Below are positions 42,077 to 53,407 of a stretch of DNA of 64,000 nucleotides, in pieces (position 1 is the first letter of the stretch; every line of letters starts with the position of its first letter). Below the pieces are notes generated by a model. That model did no database searches, was not told the DNA's origin, and saw only the letters and a program-made list of their open reading frames with translations. Source of the stretch: Sphaerulina vaccinii (lineage: Eukaryota; Ascomycota; Dothideomycetes; Mycosphaerellales; Mycosphaerellaceae); NCBI GenBank assembly GCA_022570795.1, contig JAKUDP010000013.1:248001-312000 (forward strand). The letters are read 5' to 3'. The position numbers were made by a program, and so were the translations under genes.

Positions 42077-43934
42077 TCATACAGCATGATACCGCTCAGG
42101 TCCGGACGAATCATCGTCCGTAACGTGAGTCTTCATACCTCCTTTCGACTTCTCATCATCAACCAACTCTGGCTCCATTCCTTCGAGCACATGGTGCCGC
42201 ACGCCGAACGGAATGCTGTCATCATGTCGGTCTGTGCCTAGTCCCAATCCTGGAGGCGGAGAAGCCTTACAGATCGCCCAGTGCAAGAACATGGTGGCAG
42301 GTACTCCAGCAATGAAATTGAGATGGAACAGCTTGACCCAGCCATTATATGCTGTTTCGTCCTTGAGAGCCATGATATAGCCAGGCATGAGCATAGCTGT
42401 GCCGATCGTCCACGAGAAGATCGCTCGCCAATTAAAGCCATAGTCGTACCAGTATATTGAAGATGGTCCACTTCTATACAGATCTTCGAGGACGAGCTTC
42501 CGTTTTCGAACGATGAGGTATTCTGTGAGCATAATGCCTGTGAATGGCGCCAAGAAAATTCCAAAGCCCGAGATGACTGTGAGGAAGACACTCGCGTTGG
42601 ACAGATACTGCCAAGGGTTGACTGCGAAGCCAGCACAAGCAAGAATATATGCACCTCTTCGGATGTTCAGATATCGAGGCCAGAGACCGGCGAGATCCAT
42701 ACCTGCTGAGACGGAGTTCAGCACAATATCGATGCCTAGTTGTGCGCCCATACATCCAGCACCTGCGAAGAATACTCCGGCTCTTGCTCGAGCAGAGTTG
42801 TTGTAATGCCCCTGTATCTTCGACAGCAGCACGAATGGCTCCCAGTACGTGTCTCCCAGGATACCATTCCCGCAGCTCGTTACGATGATGCCAATAGTTC
42901 CGCAAATAAAGATCGCTAGAGGCGCCATGATTGTTTGCGCGATGATCGGTGCGAAAGGGCGATTAGCATAGCGCGTTCAGTCACTCTGCCCTCTGTTAAC
43001 ATTGTCAGCATATAGCGCCTCTTGAAGGATCGCATCTCACTCACAGCGTCCCACCACCCCAGCTGCCCAAGATACCAGCGATACCAAACATCATCGCCCA
43101 GCCAGGACTCCCATGCAATGGATTGCTCTTCACTCTAAACAGAGGCCCAGCATCACCAGTATTGCTGACACCCCAAGCCAGAAGCCCGATCAAAGTTCCC
43201 ACAAACATGACGGATGACACAATGAATGGTTTTTGCAACTTCTCCGGCGGAATGTACATGATCGCAAGAAAGAAGACGTAGAAGACTACCATGCCGATCA
43301 GGTCTTTAGTGTAGAGAGTTCCTCCCGCCAGTTTCGATTCCATGCGCCAGAGACTGGGAAAGACGGCTCCGAGCATGACTGCTGTGGCTTGCCCGCCATA
43401 GTAGGCTTGGAGCCCGTCCCAGAAGATTGTCGTGAATAGGCGGAGAAGGACTGGGAAGTAAGAGCCGTACATGCCCCAAGTAAAACGTGAGGCAACTGTG
43501 AAGCCGATGTGATGTCTTTCGCCCATCCACCCGCATGCTATGACCTGAGATGCAAGTTGATCAGCATCAAGTCGGTAACATTTCAAAATATCCGTATCCG
43601 TACCAGTGGCGACACGAGCAGAGCACCTATGGCTATGGCGATCATCGCGTCTTGACAGTCCAAGCCATATGCGAGCAGACCTGATCCAAGCACATATGCC
43701 GATATGCACATTCCGGAAATGCACCAATAGACGCAGTACGTCCATATCTTGTACGTCCGCCGCTCCTTTGGCATGGGGATCAAGTCGCGGTTCGTCCATC
43801 GATCAGTCTGCACCTCGTCGTCAGTTTTCTTTCAAGCTTGAAGTCTGGAATTGAGTTTCAAGTACCTCATATGTCGCGTCCACATCCTGGGGAACTTCGA
43901 GCCACCTCAAGAATCGCTGCGTCTTGTTCGCCAT
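42077..43934 (-). pseudogene. NCS1-family (Fur-type) permease gene disrupted by in-frame TGA
   Basis: Four exons: 43934..43866, 43807..43604, 43544..43045 and 42992..42077, with introns of 52-59 nt; all junctions keep frame over 563 codons. The family is nucleobase-cation-symport-1 (uracil, allantoin, thiamine and related): TNRDLIPMPKERRTYKIW, RFTWGMYGSYFPVLLR and DGLQAYYGGQA. Twelve membrane segments and a cytosolic tail are expected. Directly after the last splice the frame reads GQSD, then TGA (42977-42979), then TRYANRPFAPIIAQ. The family has SDWTRY here, so Trp263 is replaced by stop. The rest, from TGA to 42077, is intact, so the lesion looks recent, or it may be a sequencing error. As read, the protein ends after 262 residues. 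Confidence 0.87.
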
Positions 43935-45209
43935 CGCGTTTGCTCGTGGCTGTCCAAGATATAACTTCAGCTGATTGAATGCATAGAGTGCTTTGAGCTG
44001 GGTCTTGTACTTGTAGGACGATCATCATCGCGCCGCAGGCCGAGAGGTGTCCAGTGATCCTTCGTTGAGCCTCGCACAACACAAGCGCCGCTGCAGGGTA
44101 TGGTGATAAGCGTCTGCGAACACAGATAGGCTAAAGCTTCACGTGCTGTATAGCAGCCCCACCCAGAGCTTGTTCTTGTGGATGTACCAACAGCTTGAGG
44201 CTGCTAGGATGTTGGGTTATTCACTTGGCATGTCTCCAATGTCAGTGCTACCTCTCTTCTATGCCTGCCTCATCATGGCGGAGTCTCTTTGCAAACGAAC
44301 TGTGCCATTACTCGCGTCTGAGTCGCTGCGCGTACGCATACACTACCTTGAGACAGACAGCCAGTATTCCTGTGGACTTATTGATAGGCATTTCAGATCG
44401 TCGTTTGTTTTGCTCAAGTACAGTAAGCGGATTATGCGTACTATCGTCCGTGCTATCGGCATCGACGAGCTGCGTAGTTTAAATGTCGGGAGTGCTCCAC
44501 TCCCTCCACAAGCAGGAGATATCCTTTGGGATGCCCATGTTCTTGTACGAGGAGAATGTGAATGTTGGTGTAGTGTTGTATGGTTGTGCGTGGCAGCAAA
44601 GTCACAACACATCTGCCAAGAGTCCTCACCAACATCGGAGCATCTCTGATTCTCCTGCTCACTCTCGCTCTCATCATGCCATCCCATACCAGATCGAATG
44701 CCTACAACATGACGACCAAGAGGGTCTCAAGATGCCAAAGGGACTACTCAGCTCGTCATACCTACTCAGGTGGCGTGGGCTTCCTCAGACGGGAAAGCAG
44801 GGCTACGATTCGCCCAGGTCTACTCACTTGAAACCCCGCCCCAGGATGAGAAGAGGAACAGGTCAACTGGACCAGATCAGGTACAAGTCCGTGGCCATAC
44901 CCGTCCAGGTTTCGACCAAATGTCACTCATACGGTCTGCGTCTCAGGCGCGAATGTCCCAGGGCGTGGTCAAGTCCCAGAGCCAAGGTGTCGAGGTTTGC
45001 AAAGAGGAAGAGTGGAAGTGAACGCGTCGAGGTGAGAAGTTGTTTCTTGGCGGATGACTAACCTCAAGGTATGTGCAGGGGTAGACGAGCGAGGATAGAC
45101 GAGACGACAAATGGAAGCAACAGGTTACTCGACAGATACCACGGCGGCTTGTGTATATTCTTCCCTCTACGAGCACCTCTGAGGCAGTAATATAGTCCAG
45201 CCATGTCAC
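43935..45209. other. Intergenic region, no gene recognised
   Basis: About 1.3 kb between the NCS1 start and the 3' end of the aldehyde dehydrogenase gene. Frames at 44143..44649 and 44483..45061 have no recognisable domain and overlap each other. The right part is the dehydrogenase 3' UTR and the left part the permease promoter. Confidence 0.5.
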
Positions 45210-46696
45210 CTAAAGATGATTGACATTCTTCTTGTATCGCTGAATCACAGTCTGGTTGCAGTAACTCAACATTCCCTTCACACCGTTCTCTCCAGATTGT
45301 CCACTCATCTTCAGACCATTGAAATAAGCATCTGGCGCCGGCTTTTCGAAACTGTTAATCCAGACAGTACCAGAATCGATGCGAGCGGCGATTCTCTCCG
45401 CACGCTCAACATCTTTCGCGTACACACAAGCACCGAGTCCAGTCTCGCTGTCGTTGCATCGAGCAATGACATCTTCCTCGTCACTCCATGGCTGTACTGG
45501 AACGATAGGACCTAGCATTCATTAGCATGATGACACGAATGATATGATGCAAGATACTTACCAAAAGGCTCCTCCTTCCACACAATCGAATCGGAGGGTG
45601 GATTATCGATGATGGTCGGCTTGATGAAGAATCCCTCCGACGTCTTCGGCTCATCATCTCCATGCGCGAATTTATATCCATTCTTCTTCGAATCAGCAAA
45701 GATGTCCAAAACCTTCTTATACTGCATTTCGTTCTGCACAGGTCCCAGCATAGAATAACCCTCAGCCTCCAATGTCAAAGTCTTCGTGAACTCAATCATG
45801 GCAGCCAGAAATTCATCGTAAATCTTCTCGTGAACTAGAATACGCTTGGTGCAGACACACATCTGTCCTGTGTTGAACCAAGCACCCATGGCACACTCGG
45901 CAGCAGTAGATGGAATATCGACATCTTCGCATACGACAGCTGGATCATTGCCTCCGAGTTCGAGAACCACGCGCTTGAGGGTCTTGGAGCAAGCTTCCAT
46001 GACCTTTCTTCCCGTGGCGATGGATCCTGTGAAGGAGACCTTCTTTACTCCGGGATGGCCAGTGAGCATTGGACCAAGCTTGTCATCGCCGCCGAGACAT
46101 TGGATGATGCCGGGAGGGAAGACCTGCTGTAGAAGCTCGATACCCTTTGCTGCTGTGTATGGTGTGAAAGGCGAAGGCTTGATGATAATAGGAGATCCAG
46201 CGGCGATGGCAGGCGCGACCTTGAAAGCCAGCGAGAGTGCAAGAGGGAAGTTCCAAGGTGCAATTCCGACAGAGACTCCGATCGGTTTGTATACGGTCTT
46301 GACGATCTTCTCGTCGGTTTCGTGTTCTTCGACTGGGAATGTTACTTTGGAGTAATAGTCAAACCAACCGATCACAGCGTCACATTCGCCATTGGCCATG
46401 ATTCTGGATTTGCCGTTCTCCTTCATCAAGATCTCAACCATGTGCTCCTTGTTTGCCATCCACAGGCCGATGAATTGCTTCATCAGGTTTTGTCGATGCT
46501 CCAGAGTTGTTAGACGCCACTCCTTGAAAGCCTTCTCTGCGGCCTCGACAGCATCGTCAACATCCTGTTGAGTAGCAACTGGGATGTCCCAGAGCTGTTC
46601 CTTGGTCCTTGGGTTGACAGCATTGTGGACCTGGTCACCGCCTCGTTGTTTGCCATCGACAATATTGTAAAACTTATCCCATTCAATAGTCGCCAT
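45210..46696 (-). CDS. NAD(P)-dependent aldehyde dehydrogenase
   Basis: Two exons: 46696..45562 and 45511..45210, phase 1 with a 50-nt intron (GTAAGT...TAG). The product is 478 aa, a normal ALDH length. Catalytic marks: Asn149 in APWNFPLALS, cofactor loop KPSPFTPYTA, the Gly-rich SFTGSIATGRKV, general base Glu246 in LELGGNDPA and nucleophile Cys280 in NTGQMCVCTKR. The C-terminal EKPAPDAYFNGLKMSGQSGENG segment replaces the more common PFGG form and fits a broad fungal ALDH branch, so the substrate is uncertain. The C-terminus NHL is not a convincing peroxisomal signal. A TATA-like box lies 68 bp upstream. Orientation matches the EthD/NCS1 pair, though 1.3 kb away. Confidence 0.94.
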
Positions 46697-46763
46697 CTTG
46701 CTGATAGAGGACTTGTGAAAAGTCCTTGATCAGTTCTGACAAGCAGAAGTCGCTCTGCACACT

Positions 46764-46769
46764 CTTATA
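46764..46769 (-). promoter_or_regulatory. Probable TATA box of the aldehyde dehydrogenase gene
   Basis: TATAAG on the minus strand, 68 bp before the ATG at 46696. Confidence 0.45.
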
Positions 46770-47654
46770 GGGAATGCTCGAGCACATACGCCAAAGGCCA
46801 TGCTACTGACTGGTTCACATATCATGTGGGTATTCCAGACCCGCATAGTCTCCTTCAGCAACGCTCGGTCGAAATGATCCTGACAGACTAATCTCTTGGC
46901 TCCACTATCGCTCCGTGGCCACGTTGCTAATGAAGATCGTAATCGAGTAGCATGTTGGCTGTCATCTGGTCTGGAATGTGTTGTTCCCGGTATGCGCGTG
47001 AAGACAAGCCCATTCGCCGCGGTTCAGATCTAAATGCGCCATAATACCGCTCGGCGCATTCTCTATTTAGTTAGCGTGTGTTGCTTGACGAAGTGGATTC
47101 CACTCGCCACGAAGTGTTGCCGGTGCTAGTAGAACTCCTTTGACGAAATCAAAGAGCTTCGAGCGTCTCCAGAAAACGTGCCATCATGTTGTCTGGACAA
47201 CTCCAGGACGCCTTTTCACCTCGCCTCGCACCCGATAGCACGCTCCATGCTCGTAATCTGCTCAATCGGACATTGCGAAGATCAAACAGCCACGTTGTCG
47301 TCACACAAGCTGTGGAAATGCCCAGAAAGGCGACCAGAATGAACAGTATTTCCATTCAGAGCTCTACAATATCTCTCATATATCCGTTTCAAGATCGTCC
47401 TCAGGCCTGCGCTGCCCATTCCTGCCTATGCAAATAACAAAAAACATAGAAACCGATATGGTATCCCCCGCTTGAACGCACTCAAATACCCGAAATGCGT
47501 GACTGGGTGATGTCCACCCACAATATCCATATAAGCCAAAACCAAACTCCAGTTGAACACCTTTCGATCGCCACATCATGGGCGTCAAGCTGTCTTTAGC
47601 CAAGTGTCTCCTCACGTCCAACGGCTTTCGCCAGACTCTAACCTGGTCTCAATC
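46770..47654. other. Intergenic region, no gene recognised
   Basis: About 0.9 kb between the dehydrogenase promoter and the 3' end of MED12. Short frames on both strands lack domains. Confidence 0.5.
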
Positions 47655-50600
47655 TTAAGACACTTTCCTTGCTCCAAAAAGACTCAAACTCAAGCTCGTA
47701 TCGTTATCGCCCATACTGGGCGTTGCATCACTCATGACTTCCCATCTTCTCAGCACATACGGCACAACTTTCGCCTCGCCCTGCACCTGCTGTCCAGCTC
47801 TCATAGACATACTTCGTTGCAGCACGGGCGCACCAGATCTGCCTGCGTTGATCGCTTGCTGCTGTTGCTGTGCCGCTCTCTGCAGCAAGGCCTTAGCCTG
47901 TGCACTACCACCAGCAGCTTGAGGTTGCGGGTAAGAGACAAGTGCGAGCCACGAGTCAGGATTCTTCGTTGAAGATCCGATAATGGAAGCGAGCCGAGGG
48001 TCTCGAAAGCCGTTACGTGCCATTGCTTGACTCAAAGCTGCTAGAGCTTCAGATGGCAAAGTATCAGACAAGGCCGAGGCAACGTCGTGAATGTACTCTA
48101 GCACCCCCTGATGGCACTGCAGACCGGGATGTCCTAGGAGCACACACAACGTGGCCAGGAGGTTGTCGCGACCTGACTTTGGATTGTCGCTTTCGGGAAT
48201 AGCGTTCGATGTGTAAAGTACACTCAGGTGGAGCAGGAGCTTCAGCATCAACAGTTCGCCTTTGATATCTTCTTCGAATGGTGCTCTGGGCAGTCGGTCG
48301 GTGAGTACTTTCATCCTCTCCGTCAGGCCTGGGAGCACATGTGCGTTGTCGGCGCCTTGAAGAGCATGGTGAGATACGCAAAGGATGTCGAGGTTGCGGC
48401 TTGCTTGGGCTTCATCAAAACTGTTGTTGTCGTCTCCCGGTGATGTACAGCTGAGCACTTGATCTCTTGCCCAGCGATATATGCTACAAATCGTATGCTT
48501 CCCGGCGCTTTCTAGAAGTTGTGGCCATACTTCGCTCCCATTCATGATGGCTTCCAGTATCGCACTCTGCAAGGTGGCATCGGAGCTGTCTTGAGTCGAA
48601 GCCTCGACTTTGGCCAGGAAAGACAGCGCGGCTGTGCAGTACACCACGGAGACAGGCTCTGCGATTGAAACAACCGTCTTTGCATCAAGCTTGACATCGG
48701 CCACCTGAATGCCCCGTGCAGTGCTCAAGATCTTCGTGATGAGACGCCCGCAGTTGGCCAGGAAAACGGCGGACGAAGGCGCATCAGCCAACGCTCGGAG
48801 ACAAGCTTGATATCTGCTGACTGAGTACTCCATAATCAAGTTGATCAGGCCTGGCTCATCAAATGGAAATCTCGAATCTTCAAGGGCTGGAATCAGTAGC
48901 GAGATAACGTTATCTGCGGAGGAACTGCAGATGCGTTGTTGCATGACGCGGAAGCGATATGCCTCAGCCTCACGCAGTCCCACATTTGCAATCTGCTTCG
49001 ATGTGAGCAGACGTATGGTATTGCATGCGGCGACAGAGGTGTCAACAGCCAAGGCCAACTTGATAATGGCGTCCAGCCCTGTGCACCCGCTTACAACGAG
49101 GGCACTAATGACAGCAGGACCTGTTGTGTTGTCCCCAGTGCTGCACAGGTATCCTTGCACGTAGCTCTTGGCCAGCGTGTCGAAGGTTGTCGAATCGATA
49201 GCATGCAGTTGGCTAAGCCACGAACATAACTTCGGCGTAGCCTGCTCAGAGAACTTGCCAGCACGTTGTATGATCCTAGTGAACACGCGCTGCATGAGCT
49301 GTTCGTCCATGGTATTACCGCTCGCGAACACAGCATCGATCTCTTGGTCCGAGTCCAGACTTCCGGCTTGCATGCTTACCATACTATCAGAGGCAGGAGA
49401 ACATACTGGCAAAGACGTCTGGTGCTCACAGAACGACAGGTCGTGGGGGAGAGCTGCAATGACCTGTGGTCTGTGAAGAGAGTTGACTCCGTCGATGAAT
49501 GGCTGCGTCAGCGCTATTAGCGCGAGGATCAACGTTCGGTCCAGGGGTTGTTGTGAGCGCAGGACAGAGTACTGTTCTAGCATCTGATTCAGCAAGGATT
49601 GCAATACATTCATAGCTGCAAACGATTTCGAATGCGAATTGATAGTATCGCAAATGCAAGCCAGCACCGCTGTATCGTTGGTAGCCATCGCCATATGCAA
49701 CATCTCGCTCATGGCACGCAGATCTCCCGTCGATTCCAGTGCGTTGCGAAGCTTGCAGAAGTGTATCACTTCCAGGGTACCCTGGGAGACCAGCTTGGTT
49801 GTCTCGTCAGCCAGGGCTGTCGCAAGTCGATACCGCGAGGTTATCGTTAAGCCTTCGATGTCTGTCAAGTGACTCTGTATATGTGCAGATCCTTCCTCAA
49901 TAATCTGATCCAAGATTTTCGTCCACGAATCGCTCTCGTCTCGACCATTCGGTATCCTCTGCAGCAACGACGTCCGAGTGTTTCGTAAATGCGAAGCCAG
50001 CAATTCCGCAGGTAGCGCACTCAGCAGGCCGGTTGCCAAACCTTTCGTTCCTGCTCCAGTCAACGCCCCGGACGTGATGAGCCATTGCATGTATCGGCCA
50101 CAGGAAAAGTGGTTCTCTCGTATCAACTCTGCGATCACGCGATAGACATCTGCGGCTACTATGGCAGGACCGGGTTCGAGTCGTAAATAGTCCAATACGG
50201 CGGTGTCCGTGTCCAAAGCTTTGAGGTGCAAGTTCGTGATGATTCCGGCGGTGAGGTACGCTCTGTGGCTGCCAGTCCGATATGCAGACGCTGCCCACTC
50301 TAGCAAAGCTGCGATGAGCTTGCTCAAGTCAGGCACGATCATCTGGCAGGCGGTGGACAGTCTCTCGATATCAATATGAGGCGAATGAGCATCGAGAATG
50401 CCAAATAAGGTCAGCAATACACATCTCACATTCTGCGATGTCTTCACCAAGGGCGCGAGAAGCCTCCTGTTTCTCCTGCTGATATTCTGGGCCGCATCAG
50501 GTGCGATAGCTTTGGGTGAGAGCAAGTGTTGATACTTTTGCCACGTTCTAGGAATGATCAGGCAGCCTCGATTCGTCACTGCCATTATGGCAACCAATTT

Positions 50601-51980
50601 GTGTAATCGTGCCTTGAGGACGTTGTTCGTCCTCATGTCGCCCTGGGTGAGTTGATGCAGATTCTCCAGGGTAGCCTCTGCAAGCTGCCGGCCTCGTCTT
50701 CCAAAGGCGGTAATGTCTTTCCAGTAAAGCTGAACCAGGATGATCCAGATGGGCAGTCTGTCAATCGGTGCCCGTGCATAGCAAGACACTATCCAGTCCA
50801 GGTAGTGCTCTCGATCCAAAAGCCTCTCCGCGTAGAAGGCAGTAGCCAGTTTCACGGCATAATCCATCTTCAGCTGCCAGTCCGGCTTCCCACACATAGC
50901 AATAACACTGTCCAGGAACTGCTCGACCTGGACTGACCATTCTCGGATCCATTTGCTTTCTCCAGTAGCTGCAGCAACACCACTGACACCTTTCCTTCTG
51001 AACGCTCTGAGCTCATTCGCACCAACACACTTCGCCAGCCATACCGCTCGTGGCATTGGAATGTTCTTGCCCAGACACTGTTCCATGAGAAGCTTGCCAC
51101 GAATACCATGGGGAATCGTCCTACTCTGCTTGCGCAACGGCACATCAGGGTTCGCCAGATCGCGCAGCCAAGCCTCCCGCTTAGTATCTGTAACAGTGAC
51201 TCGAGGCGGTGGCTTGAAAGTAGAAGGTGCTGTACATTTCCCGAGCACTTGCCTCTTCTCAATCACAGAAGTGAAAAGGTATGACAACGTCTGCAGACCC
51301 ATGTTGTTCTTTGCTGACAAGTTCGGCCATATTACTGGTTTGGCAGAGTTGTTCTCTGTCGAGTTCGGTCCTGGCGGCTTGTCATAATAGCCGCCTTTCA
51401 CAGCGCCTTCAGTCATGACATCTTCTGGATGTTGTCCACTCCATGGGCCAAAGTCTGCTACCTGCTTTGGAGGCGGTAGTCGAGTCGCGCATGCTGGAGG
51501 CTCTAGTCCATTCGCTTTCCGTGCCAGTCTATGTATGACAGGTCTTCGACTCCTCCCCATAGACGCAGGGAGTCTGGGAGTGGGAGGCGGTGGGAGAGCG
51601 CTCCCGAACAGCCTCTGGTGAGAAGCGTCCTGCGGATTACTCGCCACCTGTCTGGACACATCTCCGCCCAGCCTGACTCGCTTTGCCGGTCGTTCGTTGT
51701 CGTCGTCGCTGAGGTCGATAACAGTGGGAGAGTTGTGGAAGCTGCCGCTGTTCCCATTGGTGGTAAAGGCAGCGGCATTGCGTCCACTGGCAACATCGGA
51801 AGTGGTCAGATCCACGAAGTTACCCGGCTGCGAGACCGACCGCACATTATTGAGTCGCGAGGGCACTGCCGGCCTCTTGAGACCTTGCTGTAGAGCATAA
51901 GACCCGCTCACGGCGCGCTTGGGAGGCAGTGGTCGTTGTCCCGTTCCTCCGCCCAGCGCAGCTCGTTGCCCATGATCCAT
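47655..51980 (-). CDS. SRB8: Mediator complex subunit 12 (Srb8/MED12)
   Basis: 1441 codons, no intron. The N-terminus is basic and Pro/Ser-rich. The Med12 core starts near residue 145-300: VIHRLARKANGLEPP, YDKPPGPNSTENNSAKPVIW, NMGLQTLSYLFTSVIEKR and the LANPDVPLRKQSRTIPHGIR block just before the kinase-module contact region. The rest is an alpha-helical array, and the C-terminus carries a Gln run (LQRAAQQQQQAINAG) as in fungal Srb8. The protein is part of the CDK8 kinase module (Med12-Med13-CycC-Cdk8), which represses or tunes RNA polymerase II transcription. Length fits fungal Srb8 (about 1400-1600). The long antisense frames in this span are shadows. Confidence 0.94.
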   Translation of the reverse strand: MDHGQRAALGGGTGQRPLPPKRAVSGSYALQQGLKRPAVPSRLNNVRSVSQPGNFVDLTTSDVASGRNAAAFTTNGNSGSFHNSPTVIDLSDDDNERPAKRVRLGGDVSRQVASNPQDASHQRLFGSALPPPPTPRLPASMGRSRRPVIHRLARKANGLEPPACATRLPPPKQVADFGPWSGQHPEDVMTEGAVKGGYYDKPPGPNSTENNSAKPVIWPNLSAKNNMGLQTLSYLFTSVIEKRQVLGKCTAPSTFKPPPRVTVTDTKREAWLRDLANPDVPLRKQSRTIPHGIRGKLLMEQCLGKNIPMPRAVWLAKCVGANELRAFRRKGVSGVAAATGESKWIREWSVQVEQFLDSVIAMCGKPDWQLKMDYAVKLATAFYAERLLDREHYLDWIVSCYARAPIDRLPIWIILVQLYWKDITAFGRRGRQLAEATLENLHQLTQGDMRTNNVLKARLHKLVAIMAVTNRGCLIIPRTWQKYQHLLSPKAIAPDAAQNISRRNRRLLAPLVKTSQNVRCVLLTLFGILDAHSPHIDIERLSTACQMIVPDLSKLIAALLEWAASAYRTGSHRAYLTAGIITNLHLKALDTDTAVLDYLRLEPGPAIVAADVYRVIAELIRENHFSCGRYMQWLITSGALTGAGTKGLATGLLSALPAELLASHLRNTRTSLLQRIPNGRDESDSWTKILDQIIEEGSAHIQSHLTDIEGLTITSRYRLATALADETTKLVSQGTLEVIHFCKLRNALESTGDLRAMSEMLHMAMATNDTAVLACICDTINSHSKSFAAMNVLQSLLNQMLEQYSVLRSQQPLDRTLILALIALTQPFIDGVNSLHRPQVIAALPHDLSFCEHQTSLPVCSPASDSMVSMQAGSLDSDQEIDAVFASGNTMDEQLMQRVFTRIIQRAGKFSEQATPKLCSWLSQLHAIDSTTFDTLAKSYVQGYLCSTGDNTTGPAVISALVVSGCTGLDAIIKLALAVDTSVAACNTIRLLTSKQIANVGLREAEAYRFRVMQQRICSSSADNVISLLIPALEDSRFPFDEPGLINLIMEYSVSRYQACLRALADAPSSAVFLANCGRLITKILSTARGIQVADVKLDAKTVVSIAEPVSVVYCTAALSFLAKVEASTQDSSDATLQSAILEAIMNGSEVWPQLLESAGKHTICSIYRWARDQVLSCTSPGDDNNSFDEAQASRNLDILCVSHHALQGADNAHVLPGLTERMKVLTDRLPRAPFEEDIKGELLMLKLLLHLSVLYTSNAIPESDNPKSGRDNLLATLCVLLGHPGLQCHQGVLEYIHDVASALSDTLPSEALAALSQAMARNGFRDPRLASIIGSSTKNPDSWLALVSYPQPQAAGGSAQAKALLQRAAQQQQQAINAGRSGAPVLQRSMSMRAGQQVQGEAKVVPYVLRRWEVMSDATPSMGDNDTSLSLSLFGARKVS

Positions 51981-52091
51981 AGTACGGCTGAACGAGCACC
52001 ATCATCTCGTAGAATGACTGCGAGCCGCACCGGTTAGCTCCTCGACTGCATTCTCGACTCCATTGCTGATGGTATGGTATATATGATATGT

Positions 52092-52130
52092 TGTGGTGGT
52101 GGTAGTGGTGGTGGTAGTGGAAGTGGTGGT
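52092..52130. repeat. TGG-rich imperfect triplet tract
   Basis: A run of TGG with TAG and GAAG interruptions, 39 bp, about 110 bp before the MED12 start. On the transcribed strand it is a CCA/ACC-rich leader. Confidence 0.85.
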
Positions 52131-52232
52131 GTATAGTCGAGGTGGTACAGTTGAACAGTGCCCGGCGTGTGATGGTGGCACTGCGGTTCGTGTCGTTGAT
52201 GTTGTTGTCAGGCTACCGTAAGAGAGAGAGGC

Positions 52233-52261
<29 letters not shown>
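52233..52261. repeat. (CTG)n microsatellite
   Basis: Nine to ten perfect GCT/CTG triplets, about 250 bp upstream of MED12, preceded by AGAGAGAGAG. Confidence 0.95.
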
Positions 52262-52265
<4 letters not shown>

Positions 52266-52825
52266 CACAGGTGATCGGGAAGCGTAGGTCAGGTCAGGTC
52301 AAGGCAGAGTCGGTCAGGCTTGATCCATGCAACAAAGAGACAGCAGGGACTCCGAGCGGACAGTTGCATCAGCGCAGCCCGGGAAAGGTGTGGACAGACT
52401 GGATAGGACAGGGAAGACAAGGAAACGGAACATTCGGTTGCAGATCAGTAGACACACGGCTTCTCTCGATTGAGGAGTCGAAACGCCACGAACTGCGACG
52501 CGATTCGCTGTGCGCGCCGAACAGCCTGACATGACGATAAGCCTCATCTATCTCATCAATCACTCCCTTTCCGCAATTACAGCCTCATCTTCTCTCAGAT
52601 TGGCAGCAATGAATCACCAATGGTAGGCCAGATACCGAAGAGGTACAGCATGCATAGCACAAATCTGGAAACTGGAAAGTGTCTGCATAGCCATGAACCA
52701 GGATGCGCGTGTAATCAATTCCCATCTGTGCTCTCAACCGCGTATCTGGTGCTTGTGCGCACATGCATCGACTCCGAAACACCCACGGCAGACGGCATGA
52801 AAGCGAAGAGATGGGGCCACCTTCT

Positions 52826-52846
52826 TGCTGCTGCTGCTGCTGCTGG
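52826..52846. repeat. (CTG)n microsatellite, second tract
   Basis: About seven perfect TGC triplets, in the MED12/Asterix divergent region and roughly 580 bp from the Asterix start. Confidence 0.93.
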
Positions 52847-53407
52847 AACCCTTTCTCCGTGACAGAGTCGCAGCCTTTCGTTGTTGATCATCATGCCACA
52901 TCGACTCGCTGACCGAGAACGCATGCGAAAACAGCTCATCATCCAATTCCAAACACAGCTGCAGACTTTCAACGTTCCTCTCGGGCGACGGGCGGAGCTC
53001 CCACGTTTCTAATGCTTCCCGGAACGTCAATCCTTCCCGCCCATCTCACACCATCTTCTTGGCATATCGTGTCGCCGAAGCATCGCGTAAAGATGAGATT
53101 GATGCTGACCGAGTGTTGATTCTTGAGTAGCAGGTTGGCAGCAGCACACACAATGATCCGATTTCGCCACCAATAATTGATCAGATTATCTGTGGCGAGG
53201 GAGCGAGAGAGTCGAAAGAAACGAACGGGTAGCGGCAGTATCCATTAGCGGGCCAGATCTCGCGTCCACCACGTACTTCGGCTCTTGCACAGCACAACAA
53301 CTGACTGCACTACCAACACACTCACCGTTCCTTTATTTCGCCATATCTCGTCACCGACACCCGAGCTACCACCATCAGACCCCGTGCAGCAGACAGCAGA
53401 AGCAACG

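Larger units (their letters stand above)
51981..53407. other. Divergent region with triplet repeats, MED12 / Asterix
   Basis: About 1.4 kb between divergent genes. It holds a TGG-rich run at 52092..52130, a CTG tract at 52233..52261 and a second at 52826..52846. The space is long for two housekeeping genes and probably includes long 5' leaders. Small frames with translated poly-Ser or poly-Ala come from the triplets. Confidence 0.55.

Noticed and set aside
42977..42979. Repeat-induced point mutation as the cause of the NCS1 stop
   Set aside because: TGG to TGA would be a C-to-T change in a CC context on the other strand rather than the favoured CpA, and the surrounding gene shows no TA-rich decay.
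42960..42992. Programmed stop-codon readthrough in the NCS1 gene
   Set aside because: TGA is followed by ACG, not the CTA context of known fungal readthrough sites, and it falls at a conserved Trp mid-protein, so mutation is simpler.
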